Of a stretch of 64,000 bases of DNA, positions 47,400 to 59,601 are shown piece by piece (the first letter of the stretch is position 1; each line of letters starts with the position of its first letter). The stretch is from Toxonevra muliebris (Eukaryota; Arthropoda; Insecta; Diptera; Pallopteridae). Under the pieces are notes generated by a model. That model was not told where the DNA came from. It did no database searches and worked only from the letters and a program-made list of their open reading frames with translations. The stretch covers positions 80,284,613 to 80,348,612 of the forward strand of contig OY829329.1 in assembly GCA_963691655.1 (NCBI GenBank), read 5' to 3'. A program made the translations under genes and the position numbers.

Positions 47400-47712
47400 G
47401 TTATGTTCCCTTTTGCCAAAAGATATTGTTTCTACAAATTTCATACTGAATAATTGCACAGTCCCACAAATTAAGACTTTTTTGCTGCAACAGAATAGCC
47501 ACCCTATAATCCTGAAAGGGTATGTTGTATAGACAATTTTTGTAAAAATACGCATGGGCAACAACATATGATTCGTTGAGATTGGCATTGAAATACTCCA
47601 GTGCCATTGCACAAGGCAGCTTGGACTTAAAATCGCTGTTATCAGCACCTTTTAGAATACATGCATATGTTGTTGTTGTGTCTACAAATATATGTTGCTT
47701 ATGCTTTTGCAT
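47400..47712 (-). pseudogene. Unknown protein fragment shared with 10319-10400
   Basis: Minus-strand open frame of about 103 codons containing KGADNSDFKSKLPCAMALEY, NESYVVAHAYFYKN and YNIPFQDYRVAILLQQKSLN. The central 30 codons have a decayed counterpart on the plus strand at 10319-10400, which points to a dispersed, formerly coding repeat. I do not recognise the protein family; a transposon protein is the likeliest source. No start or downstream exon is evident. Confidence 0.35.
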
Positions 47713-48419
47713 GCTATCGTGAGAACCTACGTTTTATTAGTTTGTTATAGTATTATTATTTAGCATTAATTTAGTATTTAAGCCCTTCATTTATTGTTAA
47801 TAAAGTCGAGTCTTAACGCAAATCTCAAATTGTATTCATTGGCTTTTGAATAGCGTTTTAGTATTGTTCTGGTTAAAGTGCTAGAGCACCCAATTCCTTT
47901 TCTTGTACTTGTTCAAGTGCTAGTGCTAGAAACATATAAGAAATATCAAGCAGTCAAACCAGGAGAGGAACTGGAACTAACCAAATCAAAGGAGCTAGAG
48001 CAAGAAATATGATGAAGATTTGTATGTTAAGACGGTATGTTAATAGTTGTAACTGAGAAGAATGTTGACACTATTGGACAAGTGGGAGTAGAACTACTGC
48101 AAATGATATGAATATGATCAGTGCAATAATTATTTTTAGATCGGAGGCTACCACGTTCATATGGTCGTTTTTTATTTTTTATTGCCGAAACTTTATCAAG
48201 GTCGGAAGAGGCGGAGTTTGCAAATAAATATAAAAAAATTAAAATAACTAGTCTCGAATATTTGTGGATTGAATAACATAGTGTTATAGTAAAAAATTGC
48301 TATATATATGTGATATTTGGAAATCGTGAGGAGGAATATGATGGCATTCCCTCAAAGTCGCGAATTTTGATCCAAACTCCGTTTTTGTTTAGAAGCATGT
48401 GTGTAATAATCCAAACTTT
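47713..48419. other. Intergenic, no feature recognised
   Basis: No frame or repeat of note. Confidence 0.4.
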
Positions 48420-48530
48420 TCGCATCTAGCCATGTCGTGTATTACTTTCGTATATGAATGGAAAATGCATGCTGAATTTGAACGCCGAAGTGAGAAATAC
48501 TTGCCTAGGCAACTTTTACGCTTGGAGGTT
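48420..48530 (-). repeat. SINE fragment, tail-3 family (F), diverged
   Basis: The minus strand contains AAACCTCCAAGCGTAAAA and, further on, ACATGGCTAGATGCGAAAAG, the same words in the same order as at 1258-1428 and 8208-8430. Strongly diverged, with no head visible. Confidence 0.4.
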
Positions 48531-48899
48531 TGATATGTTCAAATACACTCTAATTAGCTTTCACCAGTGGCGTATCCAGAGGGGGAATATGGGATCTGAA
48601 GCCCCCTCCCCCTTTCCCCTCGATCCCGACAATCTTATAGTAAACAGTAATTTTTGAGAAATCAAAAATATTTAGATTTTTCAAAAAAAAAGCCATCAGC
48701 AGTGAAAAGCATATAGTTTCAACAAACGAAAAACTTTAGGATTTTAAAGTATTATTTTATATTATATTTTAATAATGATAATTTAATATAAATATTAAAA
48801 TGGGGTCGGAGATTTGAATCAATTCTGATTAGTCGCCATGCTGGACGTGCCAATAGGATGCACGTTATTAAATACATTCAGACTACATTAAATCTAAAT

Positions 48900-49590
48900 G
48901 TCTAACTTTTAGAAAGCTTGATAATGGTCTAGTATTTGGATTGAATTTTGTACTGAACTTCAATCTGATATTGGTTTAACTTTTCCGTTTTTGCCCGTTT
49001 TTGATCTGAATTCTGGCTTGATAGTAAGTCAGAATTTGGTTTTATTTTAGTTTGAATTTTAAACTGAACTTGGTTTAAAGTTTTAATCCATGTTTTGTCT
49101 AATTTTTGATTTGCTTTCATGTGTTGATTTCTGGTCTAAATTTTGGTTTGATTTTAATTTGTATTTGGCGTGATTTTAGCCTCTGTTTTAATATAACTCT
49201 TAGTTTGAGTTGTGGTTAATATTTTCGTCTAAATTGGCTTGATTTTTCTTTCGATTTCTCTTTCGGTCCGAAATCGGCCTGAATTTTGTTTTAAAATTTG
49301 GTCTTAATTCATCTGGAATTTTGGTCTAATTTTTGTTTAATTTAAGTTAAAATATTTTGATGTAAATATTTATCAGATATTCCCACTAGTTTTTGTCTGA
49401 ATTTTGGGTTAGTTTCGTTCGGTATTTGGTGTCCTTTTGGCATAAAGTTTTGTCTAACTATTGGTCTGAGTTGTGGTCTAAACTTTTTTTCAAATTTTGG
49501 AATGAATTTTAAAACTGATTTTGGTTTTGATTCGATCTGAATTTTGGGTTTTTCGTCTGAGTTTTGACCTGAATTTGATCTCATTTAGGT
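48900..49590. repeat. Degenerate T/G-rich minisatellite
   Basis: Almost continuous variants of TTTTGGTCTGAATTTTGG and TTTGATTTTAGTTTGAATTT, period roughly 20-25 bp, very poor in C and A on the plus strand. Open frames on the minus strand here (rich in N, K, Q, P) are translations of the repeat, not genes. It ends about 330 bp beyond the crq stop codon. Confidence 0.6.
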
Positions 49591-49740
49591 CGATTTGAAC
49601 GAGTGCAAATGTCGCTAAGTTTATTTATTGTACATAAATTTTTTATGAGATTTACAGCAGAAAAATTAGCTTATCTTACCACCTTAAAAAAACTGGCCCG
49701 CAACTTTCTCTATGTCCCAAGAAAAGTCTTTAGAATATTG

Positions 49741-49746
49741 TTTATT
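49741..49746 (-). promoter_or_regulatory. crq: crq poly(A) signal
   Basis: AATAAA on the minus strand, about 180 bases after the crq stop codon. It is the nearest canonical signal, giving a short 3' UTR. Confidence 0.5.
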
Positions 49747-49924
49747 TTGCAACACTGTACAATTATTTTTGGCACTTTGGTTATGATGTACATATATATA
49801 TGGAATTTGATACAATTCATAAAGGTTTGGTCGTTATTGAATACATATAATACAATATAGTAATTTTAAATTTCAACTCATGGCAAAACAAATAAAGGCA
49901 ACATCATCCCATTCCTGTTGGTGT

Positions 49925-50074
49925 TTATGTTGTTAACATATCTTCATCTTCAGTGGGTGTACGTTTCCAGCGTTTCGTTATTGTTAGTATTATGCCGACG
50001 ATATAGAAAATACCACCAAGTGTTATCAAACTTATGCCAAAATAGCGGCCATAATCCACCAAATTTATTGCAAG
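49925..50074 (-). CDS. crq: croquemort exon 5 (second membrane helix, C terminus)
   Basis: The acceptor is TTGCATAG. Encodes [32 protein letters not shown], then a basic KRWKR and an acidic tail ending DMLTT, with TAA at 49927-49925. Confidence 0.94.
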   Translation of the reverse strand, partial: LAINLVDYGRYFGISLITLGGIFYIVGIILTITKRWKRTPTEDEDMLTT

Positions 50075-51766
50075 CTATGCAAATAATAAGAGAAAACCAT
50101 TTTAGTATTATTTCAAAAAAAAAATATCGACATTCACTTTACCTTTGCTTTTCCTGCAAGTTTTTTGTCCAATTGTGCTTTTTGTTCGAACCAAAACATA
50201 GGCATTAAAAATTTGGGAACACCGCGATATATACTGAAATTTAATTTGGTTCTTTATGTAGATATATGGTTTTAAATATGTTTTTGCTACAGACGTCTTA
50301 CTCATAATCATTATCGGGCTCAATCATCATATTGATCTGCAAACGACCATTCACTTGCAGAGGCACACCTGTGTATGGCTCCACAGCTAAAGTGAAAGTA
50401 TGTTTTGCCGGATCGGGCTGGAGGCCAGATACTGCGTTCACATAAGAAGGCTCAGCAAGATGGAAATGTGGGAATGAGGCGTAAATGGGAGCATTGTCGC
50501 GGCATTTTTTGCATTCGACCACTCCCGTTTTGGGGCATTCCTCCTCCTTTGGGTTGCAGAAACATTGCTGATCAGGATAATTCTCACCGGAGTCAAGCGT
50601 TTCAATGGTTCCTACCCATTTCACTGCTTCAATGCCATATCGTTCCATTGTGCCGTTAGGTGCCAAATTCATGTATCGACATGCATCGGTGGCATATATC
50701 GTAATTTCTTCTCTGGGATCCATGTGGGGAGGAAAGAGATCGCCGGTGGTACCATTTATAGTGCCACAGGGTGTTTCATAGAAACCACTCTCATTTCTAC
50801 CATTCCAATGCGTGAGTCGCCCCAAATCTGCAATATCGCCAACACCAGTGTGTATGGTAAAGAGACCATCATATTCGGCTGAACCATTACGATCGGCAAG
50901 CCAGCCAAAACGTGTATATGGAATGTTAATTTTAGAAGTATTGAATAGTTTCAAAAAATCTATTAGATCATCTTGATAGCCATCGAAAATCCACTCGCCC
51001 ACTTTTTGTGTGGTATACAACTTTCCACCTTCTCGATTAAGCATGAAATTTATTACCTTCTTAATAAATCTATTTTTGTTTCGCATTTCATCAGCAACGG
51101 TCTGAAAATATTGAATTTATGTACATTTAATTCTTATACTTCTTCATACATATATACATGTACTATACATTGTACATACTTAAGATATATGGTACAATGT
51201 AATTATTTGTATAGGAAAATTTTGAAACAAGTTTAAAATTAAGATAACCTCTTAGTAACATGTACACTCACCGCTGTAATCACATGCGCTGCTGTCAGCA
51301 TATCATCCAGGGTGCCATTCGAACGCTCTTCATCAAAAATCCATGTACGCTTTTCAAAATATGAAACTGTATTATTCTCATAGAATGTAATATTCTGTTT
51401 GAAATGCTTTTCAAGATAAACATATGGTCCCATTTCCACAAAATTTGGCTTCACATTTGAATTTCGAATCTCTTCAGGATTAGTCCAGTTGAACATGTGA
51501 AATTCCAAATAAATGGGAATCGGAGCCTCAACCCAATTTGCATAACCATCAGAACCTTTGATGAGTACCAAACCCTAACATTGTGAAAAATAAATACTAA
51601 GTTACAATGTTCACTTTAACTTATTCGAAATACTTACGTTATGAATTAATTTCTCAGCCAAATCATGCCAAAATATTAGAATTACAGTTCCTAATACAGC
51701 AAAAAATGTACCCAAACCGAAGACCCACGCTTTGCGTTGAGTGACACTGCAACACTCGCAACACAT
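49925..51766 (-). CDS. crq: Croquemort, CD36-family scavenger receptor
   Basis: Spliced CDS (minus strand): 51766-51638, 51574-51272, 51101-50302, 50233-50143 and 50074-49925; 490 residues, the same length as Drosophila Crq. All four introns (63, 170, 68 and 68 bp) have GT-AG borders and consistent phase. Topology is that of class B scavenger receptors: a short N-terminal tail with CCECC, a first membrane helix at about 13-34, a large ectodomain, and a second helix at about 452-472 with a short C-terminal tail. The ectodomain has NxS/T sites (NWT, NIT, NNT, NGT, NTS, NGS, NES and others) and clustered cysteines ([29 protein letters not shown]). In Drosophila, Crq is a haemocyte receptor for apoptotic corpses and bacteria. 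The orthologue assignment rests on near-identity in long blocks ([37 protein letters not shown]). Confidence 0.95.
50143..50233 (-). CDS. crq: croquemort exon 4
   Basis: The acceptor is AAATTTCAG. The first base completes the D codon; it reads [20 protein letters not shown] then [10 protein letters not shown], donor GTAAAG at 50142. Confidence 0.94.
50302..51101 (-). CDS. crq: croquemort exon 3 (main ectodomain)
   Basis: 800 bp in phase 0, ending two bases into a codon; acceptor ATATTTTCAG, donor GTAAGA at 50301. Encodes [10 protein letters not shown] to [10 protein letters not shown], with most of the glycosylation sites and conserved cysteines. Confidence 0.96.
51272..51574 (-). CDS. crq: croquemort exon 2
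   Basis: Residues 44-144, acceptor TGTTAG before GGT at 51574, donor GTGAGT at 51271. Encodes [20 protein letters not shown] through [16 protein letters not shown]. Confidence 0.95.
51638..51766 (-). CDS. crq: croquemort exon 1
   Basis: Residues 1-43, from ATG at 51766 to the donor GTAAGT at 51637. [20 protein letters not shown] is followed by a hydrophobic helix and [10 protein letters not shown]. It contains the N-terminal cytoplasmic tail and first membrane segment. Confidence 0.94.
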
Positions 51767-52957
51767 TGCAGTGAATTGATAATGATGGTGCAGAGAAAGG
51801 TCGGTGAACTTACTTACTTTTTAAAAAAATAGATTGGTTCAATGTGTTTTAAATCAGTCGGAATAACATCTTAAAGACATAAAAAAAAGAACATATATTT
51901 ATTGATTCTTCAGCAGAAGACTCTTCAGACGTGGTTAAAAATAAATCAAATATATTAAATTTCAATACTTTTTGTTGTAATAATTTAGTTAAAAGCAATT
52001 TCAAGATACAATTAGTAAGTCTGCAATCTTTAAAAAATTTCCCAAATTATACAAAATTTTTGAAATATCTCGAATATGGCTCAAATTATTGGAAAACAAA
52101 AAAAAATACGAAATTAATTTTCAAGCTCTTAAGTCCAATTTGTTAGAAATGGGGGAAAAAAATACTTCTATCAACATTTTTTTTTAGTAGTTTTGAATTT
52201 TTTTTTTGTAAATCGGACAAAATATGAATTTATGAAAAAATGGTAGGATCTCGAAGAAAACTTATTTCGTTTTTGACCACAGTGACCCAAAGTTTCTATA
52301 TATGTAATTTTTCATTAAAATCAAACAACTCCTTCTATTTTCGTCCATCTTTTGTATGGCTTCGAAACACTGTGCGTCGGTCGACAAATCAGTCAACTCT
52401 CCGGAACATTTTTGGAAAAATTTGGAAAAAATATGATAAAATACCGAAACCGCTCCGCGTACTTACAAACAACAGTTCAAACTAAAGTTTGATACATTAC
52501 ATTGACTATTTTTGCAAATCCTTTTAAATTTGTGATGATTTACGATATGAGGTTCCATTTCTGTCGGAATCACCCAATATAAGAAAATATTTCCTTTTTA
52601 TTTTCTTTCTCGTGGGACACAAACCCGATGTAGACCACACGCGAACGCTGGGGAGTTTTTTTTTTGGGGTTCAAGCCCCCAAAGTTACAATTCACACATT
52701 AAACTGTATAACCCTGACAGGCACTAATTTTTTCAACCATGTTTGTTTTAATTACTTCCTAATGTCTTGCAAACCAAGCGTGCGTTGAATAACACAACCT
52801 GTTCGCATGAAGTATCATCAGAGGCTGAAATTTATTTTTTCGCATTCCTCTAAATGCAAGACACCAATACATACACAAAATGTAGTACTGTCACTGGTAT
52901 AGACAAATAAGTACAGTAAAAAAAATCGTGATTAATATTCCATAATTTATAATCAAT
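51767..52957. other. Upstream flank of crq, no feature recognised
   Basis: It presumably includes the crq 5' UTR and promoter, but no TATA/Inr combination could be selected. It ends at the SINE target-site duplication. Confidence 0.4.
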
Positions 52958-53394
52958 TATTATTTGAAGAAAGGACGACTCGAAAGTCAGTCACTGCGAC
53001 CTATAAGATCTATGGTACCAAAGCCCCAAGAAAGAAAGAAAGAAAGAGAGAAAGAAAGATACATAAGAAACATACCCAAGCCGAAAATCGAACTCGGGTC
53101 TCCAGGGACAAGATTCTGACACTCTGCCACTAGACCATGGTGGCGTTGGTAGGACCTACAGTTTAACGCCGATTCCGAACGGCTGTGTGGCAATTTTTTA
53201 TCAGCTCGGTGGTTTTGAAATTACTAACCAAGGTGTATACTTGTACACATTCTTATATTTCTCATCCACTTCATATCGATAGTGAATAGAAGAAGTTTAT
53301 GAGAATTAACCACCCGACCAAGACGGGAATCGAACCCGAAACCTTTTGGATGAAAGTCTAGTGCACTATCCACTAGACTATTGAGGTCGTCAAT
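52958..53394 (-). mobile_element. SINE copy D: dimeric, 13-bp TSD
   Basis: Minus strand, 437 bp. Unit 1: box A TAGTCTAGTGGATAGTGC, box B GGTTTCGGGTTCGATTCCC, body and core (TTTCAAAACCACC, AAAAAATTGCC, GCCGTTCGGAATCGGC, CTGTAGGTCC). Unit 2: CACCATGGTCTAGTGGCAGA then CCCGAGTTCGATTTTCGG, a (GAAA)n microsatellite in the tail and TTTGGTACCATAGATC. The 13-bp target-site duplication ATTTATAATCAAT lies at 52945-52957 and 53395-53407, so both units moved as one insertion. Confidence 0.88.
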
Positions 53395-53407
53395 ATTTAT
53401 AATCAAT

Positions 53408-55059
53408 AACTGCAGTAGTTATTAAAAATGATAATCGTAACCGCAACCGAATCTGTGCATCACTAATATTCGAAAATGAAAGAAACTTTATTTTTTGGGC
53501 TCCTCTAATGTGCATATCATATCACTAAAATCTAATTTCATATCGATTCATATGCAAATAAAATTTATTGCTGCAAAGAGATTAAACAATTTTACTCTAC
53601 AAATCTTATCTTGCAATTTTCAAAGAATTTTTCTTCAAAGATAAGCAATCCATAATCCATGCACCCAAGTACATACATATATATTACATACATACATTGT
53701 TTAAAATAAAATATTTTTGCTGTCAGAATTTGTATATGCCTGTATGCATATATTGACCATTCTAACTTAACAGAGAAATGGCAACTAGGTATTACAAAGA
53801 AAATTAGTTTTACTGTTGTATGTATGTACCCACCGGAATTCCTTATAACCTTTTAATTCCTTTTGGTGTTGAATTTATGAGATTCCTTAGCTCGAATGTT
53901 AGCACATCCTTCTAAATATTATTTTTTTCTGATTTTGGTTGCTTCAAACTAGAAATCTGATGAGAATTTGAATAAATCTGGTTAAAAATAACACTTTAAA
54001 AATTTTCCATGAAGTTCAAGTCCAGGCTTGAACTGTGCTACTTCATTATTTCAACATTTTTCTACTTCCATTCAGTTTCAACTCTTGCTCAATGGATAGA
54101 ATGCCGTCTTGTAAGAAAATAATTTTGGGCTTATTAATTTCAACACGGTGATTGAAAGCACCTCTTCAAGAAGATGTAGGTTAACATGACAGTAAATTTT
54201 ATTTGTGCCGAAAGATGTTGGTATTTTATTTGAAAAAACAAATCCAACTCATACCATCAAATTACCGCTTTGATGATTTCACTCATTGTGAGGTTTAAGC
54301 GGAATCCAATCCTTATTTTTTGTGAACCTCAAGCGATAATTATCATGCGAAATTAGCCCAATACGGCTTATGGTAACATCGAAGCACAGATTACGTCAAA
54401 TTTCAGATGCAATCAGATTTTTTAAGCATGCAGCTTTATTTCCTGTTTTTCAAGTGTATTTATGATTATAGGGAGTCCGAACTGTTTTATTTTGGCATGC
54501 CATATAGTGATCTTATTTTTATAACGTTTGTCACGCCTGAATCGGGGATGGTAAATTCATTTTTCGATTTTGTACCAAATATAAAAAAATGTACCAAGCC
54601 AGCTTAAAATGTACCAACAATTTTAAATGGTCTATCACCGCCAATGTTAAGAAATGCTCAGCTGCAAAACAGCTGAGCCTCAAGTCTTGTTGGTCTTTGG
54701 ATTGCTCAGCCCAGCGACAACTTCGTTTAACTTTAGTTATGACGGTTTCGAAGGTTTTATGGCACTGAATATGATATTGTCCTCCAAAACACGATGAATT
54801 ACATATGACGCACTTATTACTAAAAAAATCCGTAAAACTTGAGATAAATATTTATAGTCATTCTGGCTTCCCAACTTTCAAGAAATTATGAACTGACATG
54901 TATTGATTGTAAAACGTCGTAAGCAAATAATTATATGTATGATCTTCTCACACAATTCAGCGAATGTTTGGGTGAAGTGAAAAAGAACAATAGTATTTAT
55001 ATTAGATCATGAAAAAGAAAATGTATGCGGCCGCATGCATAGAACCGATTAGAGTTAAG
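53408..55059. other. Intergenic, no gene recognised
   Basis: A perfect small hairpin, GCTCAGCTG-CAAAA-CAGCTGAGC, lies at 54657-54679. Otherwise AT-rich DNA without motif. Part may belong to the Tc1-like remnant that follows. Confidence 0.4.
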
Positions 55060-55440
55060 GAAGTTTAGAGCTTATTCATGAGTTCCTGGTTTTTACCTCT
55101 TTTGCAAGCATTCAGCAATATAAATATACGTGTTGATTGACCCAGCAGCATATGGCTTGGCACACGAGAGATTTCTTTCGAAACATGGATTTTTTTTTGG
55201 ATTATGTACTTTTCTGACATACCATATTTCCCCGCTGAGTAGTGTAGGTTTCCACATTTCCTTCCAGATCGCACCTTTCGATCAATGTTTATTTTCACTT
55301 AAGTTTTTCAAAACCCGGCTAACAGTTTGACGGGACACTTTAACAGTTTAGGCAATTTTTATAAGATTCCATTTTGGATTTTGTTGAAAAACTTTCACAA
55401 TGATTTTTCCGAATTTCAGCTCGAAAATCCATTTTCAGCA
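55060..55440 (-). pseudogene. Tc1-like transposase N-terminal remnant
   Basis: The minus strand has, in shifting frames, a start-like MDFRAEIRK, the helix-turn-helix VKVSRQTVSRVLKNLSEN and IDRKVRSGRKCG, the wording of the Tc1-like bipartite DNA-binding domain (HTH, then a basic GRPR-like linker). Stops and shifts break it, and no catalytic domain was found nearby. Terminal repeats were not identified. Confidence 0.5.
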
Positions 55441-58400
55441 AACACTTTTGTGAAAATGAAAATAATTTATTTTGGCTTCATCTGTCGTTAAAACCAAAGA
55501 CACTTTTAAAAAAAGTAGGAAGTTAAAAAATATATTACAATTTGTTCATGCGCAGTCCTTCACACGTGAAGCAGTTTCGTGATTAGTTTCCCGCATTCCT
55601 TAGTGAGTGGTTGGGCTGTGGTTATATTGGGAGTAAAGAGAGTGATTTACCACAGAAATGATATGTGTTCGTTGAACAGCGAATACCAATTTAACCATGC
55701 ACTTATAAGCAAATGTTTTTCTAAATTCTTCTCAGGAAAATGCGTAATGTGCCATTTTCTTGACAATAAAATTTTTCGTTAAAACAAAGCATTTAAATAT
55801 CGCAGTCGCATTTATTGGGTCAAGGGCATTGGGAAATGGATGTTTTCTTTTATATCGATGTTTCACAGTACAAGATATTCACAACAAATAATAATTGTCT
55901 TGTAATTCTTATTTACTTTACAATATTTTCACTTATATAATATAAGGAGACTATCAAGAAGATCACTGATGAGGAACCGTAGCGGGTTCCGAAACAATTG
56001 TCTGATCTGCTACTTTTATGAACTTTTTCACAATCTTCTGGCATTACTGATTATTCAAATCCTATTAATTTTAAATAACAAATCCTAAATTTGTTGTAAT
56101 AGTGCACTTTTATATCCGGAATATTTTCTAATGGAAGTATATTTATTTTCATGAATGTATGTAAGTTTTCCACCGTCTAAAATTTTTCGCAGCACCATAA
56201 ATGTCACCTCTACCTATAATTTTCCATCATGACAAAATTGGGTTCTGGTCAAAATCCTAAAAATGTTGTCCCTATTTATTATTATTATCCAAATTTTAAC
56301 AGTACACATGAAAAGAGATGTGCTCCTTCCAACTTTAATTTTAATTTCATCCCGAATCCCAAACTTTTTAAGTAAATTACAATAAATTGCAAAGAATTTT
56401 TTATAATATATTAACAAACTAGCTCCGCTGTCCCGTCAGCTGACAAAGTTTAGGTAATGCGTAATTTTATCACAAAATAAAAAAAAACACCTCGAGCCTG
56501 TAAAAAATTATAAGTAAAAAGTCATTGTGCAAAACTTCAGTACTGGACTGTACATATATTGGTTTCAGAGATATACCGCACTATAAATAGTTCCTGAGAT
56601 TTCTCATATTGTCATGAATATTCAAGTTGTATGTGCCACGCTCACTTGACATTAAGAACCCACACTTCACTATAACCTCGGTACTGATAAATAATACTTG
56701 CCTACAAATCTTAGTACCGTACTACAAATGCTTCCTGGGATATATCAGTATGAATACTGAGGTCATATAGGAGGTGCCACACCCCCTTTTCCAATCCCAC
56801 TAAAATTTTCAACGTCGTTGTTCGAAATTAATCAGTAGTGAGTAAAAAAACGAAGTATGCGCGTATTTTACCCCCATAAGCCTTTCATCCCTACGCTCCT
56901 TGGGTCCGCTCCTGCCCCCACATAAGATTGCACAGTGCCATAATTTTGTTTTTAATATATCGCCCAGCTACAGCCACTCCTCTGAATTTTGGTACGTCCG
57001 TGATCAAGCCCATATTTGAGAATTGGTTTGGTGTAGAACAAATGAGTCTCTATATCAAATCTTATTACTTTAGCTCAATATTATTTCCGAAGATATTGGA
57101 TTTTTGTTTAAAAGCCACGCCCACTTTAAGATATGATCACATTTTATAGCCTATAACTTGATTAAAACTAAGATCAGACAAACGGATAACGTAAGGAAAA
57201 TACATATATATGGACAATAATTTGTATATATGTGTGTGTATGTATGTATGCACAACGTAAGTGTGGGTAATTTAGATCGATATTTGCAAGGGAGACCTCA
57301 GGAATCTGCCCTGTTCAGCCCAGCAAAAATTATAACTAAATAACACGCAGAATTGATGTAAACGGCAAAAAGTAAATATTACAGGAAATGGTTTCTTTAA
57401 ATTATAATTATCTTTGCTTTCAACATTGATGCTGACGTGAATTTCAGTTTAGATACCCAAAGCAACTAGTTTCATTTACCTAACTATAATGTAACTACAC
57501 TCCAAAAATGTGCAATGTAAAATTTATATTTTTGTGATGTTATTTTCAATGTAAAAATAAAAATGTTGGTTTTACGGCAAAATATATTAGATTGATATGT
57601 TTTGTGTTGAATTTACATTAAAACTATCATATTGATAATAATTCGTTTTATATTGTCATGTTAAATTATAATGTTAAAATTGCATTAAAAATGTTCTTAT
57701 TACTTAATACATTTGTCATTTAACCTTAGAACCGTGAGTTCGGCCCATATGGTATTCATTTTTGATGTTGAATTTCCGGGGGTTTGGGAAGTATAATATG
57801 ATTTTTTTTGTAGGCATATAGATTGTACCTTTGTTTATAAATTCCTATTATAATAATAAAGTAACGGCTTTTTTATATGATGAGTACGCTATATGTGACT
57901 TGTGGCATTCAGTGTCCATATTTCTTCATATATTTTGTATGGAGAATGGTAATTTTCTAACGGTTTTTGGTGATTATTGTGCATTTCTAATCAGTTTTGC
58001 GTAAAAATTTTAAGTGAACAGTTCCTTTTTAGTTGTGATAATTATATTTTTTTGAAATGAGTGAGGAATTGGCGGTTTATTAGGTCAACCTACGCCGTGA
58101 ATTGACGGAAGAAGAAGAGGAAAACAACACATTCGAAGAAAAACGTGTTTCTGCTTTCAACTGCCCATGCCAGCGAAGAAGTGAAACCTGTAACAAAAAC
58201 AAAAAAAAAAAAAAACACAAGTTTGGCCTAAAATTAATTATGACACCTACTACGAGAGGCAATTTCAGGAGTGTTGTAGTGGGCTCGATTTCATTGATAA
58301 GAACTAATCAATCACAGTACGGATTACAAATATTCAAACAAATTTCTGACTTTTCAGTCCCTTTTAATAACGAAAAATAATTATATATCAACAAAAATTC

Positions 58401-59601
58401 TTATTATAGATGTATTATAAGTATATCAGGTATAAGTATTTTTAGTCCGAGTAATCAATCGGCATCGGTATCGGTCTAAAATTATGGGAGCTGTATCAAC
58501 CAAAATTTGGCCGATCTTTTTAATCAAACAATTTTATAAAAATAAAAAAATTTAATAAATGAAAATCTATTCTTACCACGTTTATATTAACTCGCTTTCA
58601 ATGGTGTCTGTCTGTCAGTCTGTTCGGTACAAATTTTGCAATCGATTTTAAACTAAATTCCCGATGAGCTAGAGACTTGAAATTTTAAATATAGTTCAGA
58701 ACTGGAAGACAATGCAATATGAAGTATCTAAAATATATATAAATATAATAATATTTAAAATATTAGCATCGGAAGTTTTTCCATTTTTTTCATAGATCCA
58801 AAGCATTGAATTCATCGTTGTTAAAATCATTGCAATAGGAAATTGATGGATGAATATGTCACCTAAATGGCTAGCAATTTTATCTCTATCCATATGCGTC
58901 CCACGTTTGTCGTTTTAAATCATACAAGTATTTTCATCTTACTAAAATTCACAGTTACAAATTTTCAAGACAATCTGTATGGGATAAGGAATCTATATGT
59001 GGTTGTGAATCTGTATGGGGTTAGGAGAAATTATTTTATACTTTTTAGTCCATTTTAAAAACGTGGTATATTAAAAATATTTTTTATTTAAATTTTTATT
59101 GTATGTATCAACAACGGCTTCGGTATAGGCATCGGCAAAAAAAAAAATAGTAAGCAGTCGTATAATCATTAAATTTTTGCAGCGAAGACTTAAGCAAATA
59201 TGACGAAACATGGCCATTGTTGTGAAACCATAGAAGATTGTCAAACTTATTTTTATCACTTTCCTTCAAGACCGTAACCGAAACGAAACCGTAACCCGAA
59301 TGAATGTTGAAGAACGAAACCAGAATCGAACCCGGAACCAAAGCACTTGACAAAACTGAAACCCAAACCAGGACGTTATATTGATTCGGTTTCATTCCTT
59401 GGAAAAAATATAAGCAAAGTGTATTTGTGAATTTACATCAAACTCGTTTTCTTTTTAACTTTGCAACGGTACTTCTCAACGTTTTGAAATTATGTTGTTT
59501 ACGTAAATTTGGTTTCGAAAAACATTCGACACCATTTAAGAGTGAGGAGGTGAGTGCTATAATATAGTGCACCATAATAAAATATTAGGATTAAATGTAA
59601 T
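55441..59601. other. Intergenic, no feature recognised
   Basis: About 4 kb of AT-rich DNA. A 92-codon plus-strand frame at 58102-58380 begins acidic (MTEEEEENN) and has CPCQRR, but there is no family match and an A-run lies in the middle. It is more likely chance or a decayed repeat. Confidence 0.35.

Noticed and set aside
54657..54679. Perfect hairpin GCTCAGCTG/CAGCTGAGC as a terminator
   Set aside because: Rho-independent termination is bacterial, and no transcript is evident here.
58102..58380. Acidic small protein
   Set aside because: No family, an A-run in the middle, and no conserved context; possibly a decayed repeat.
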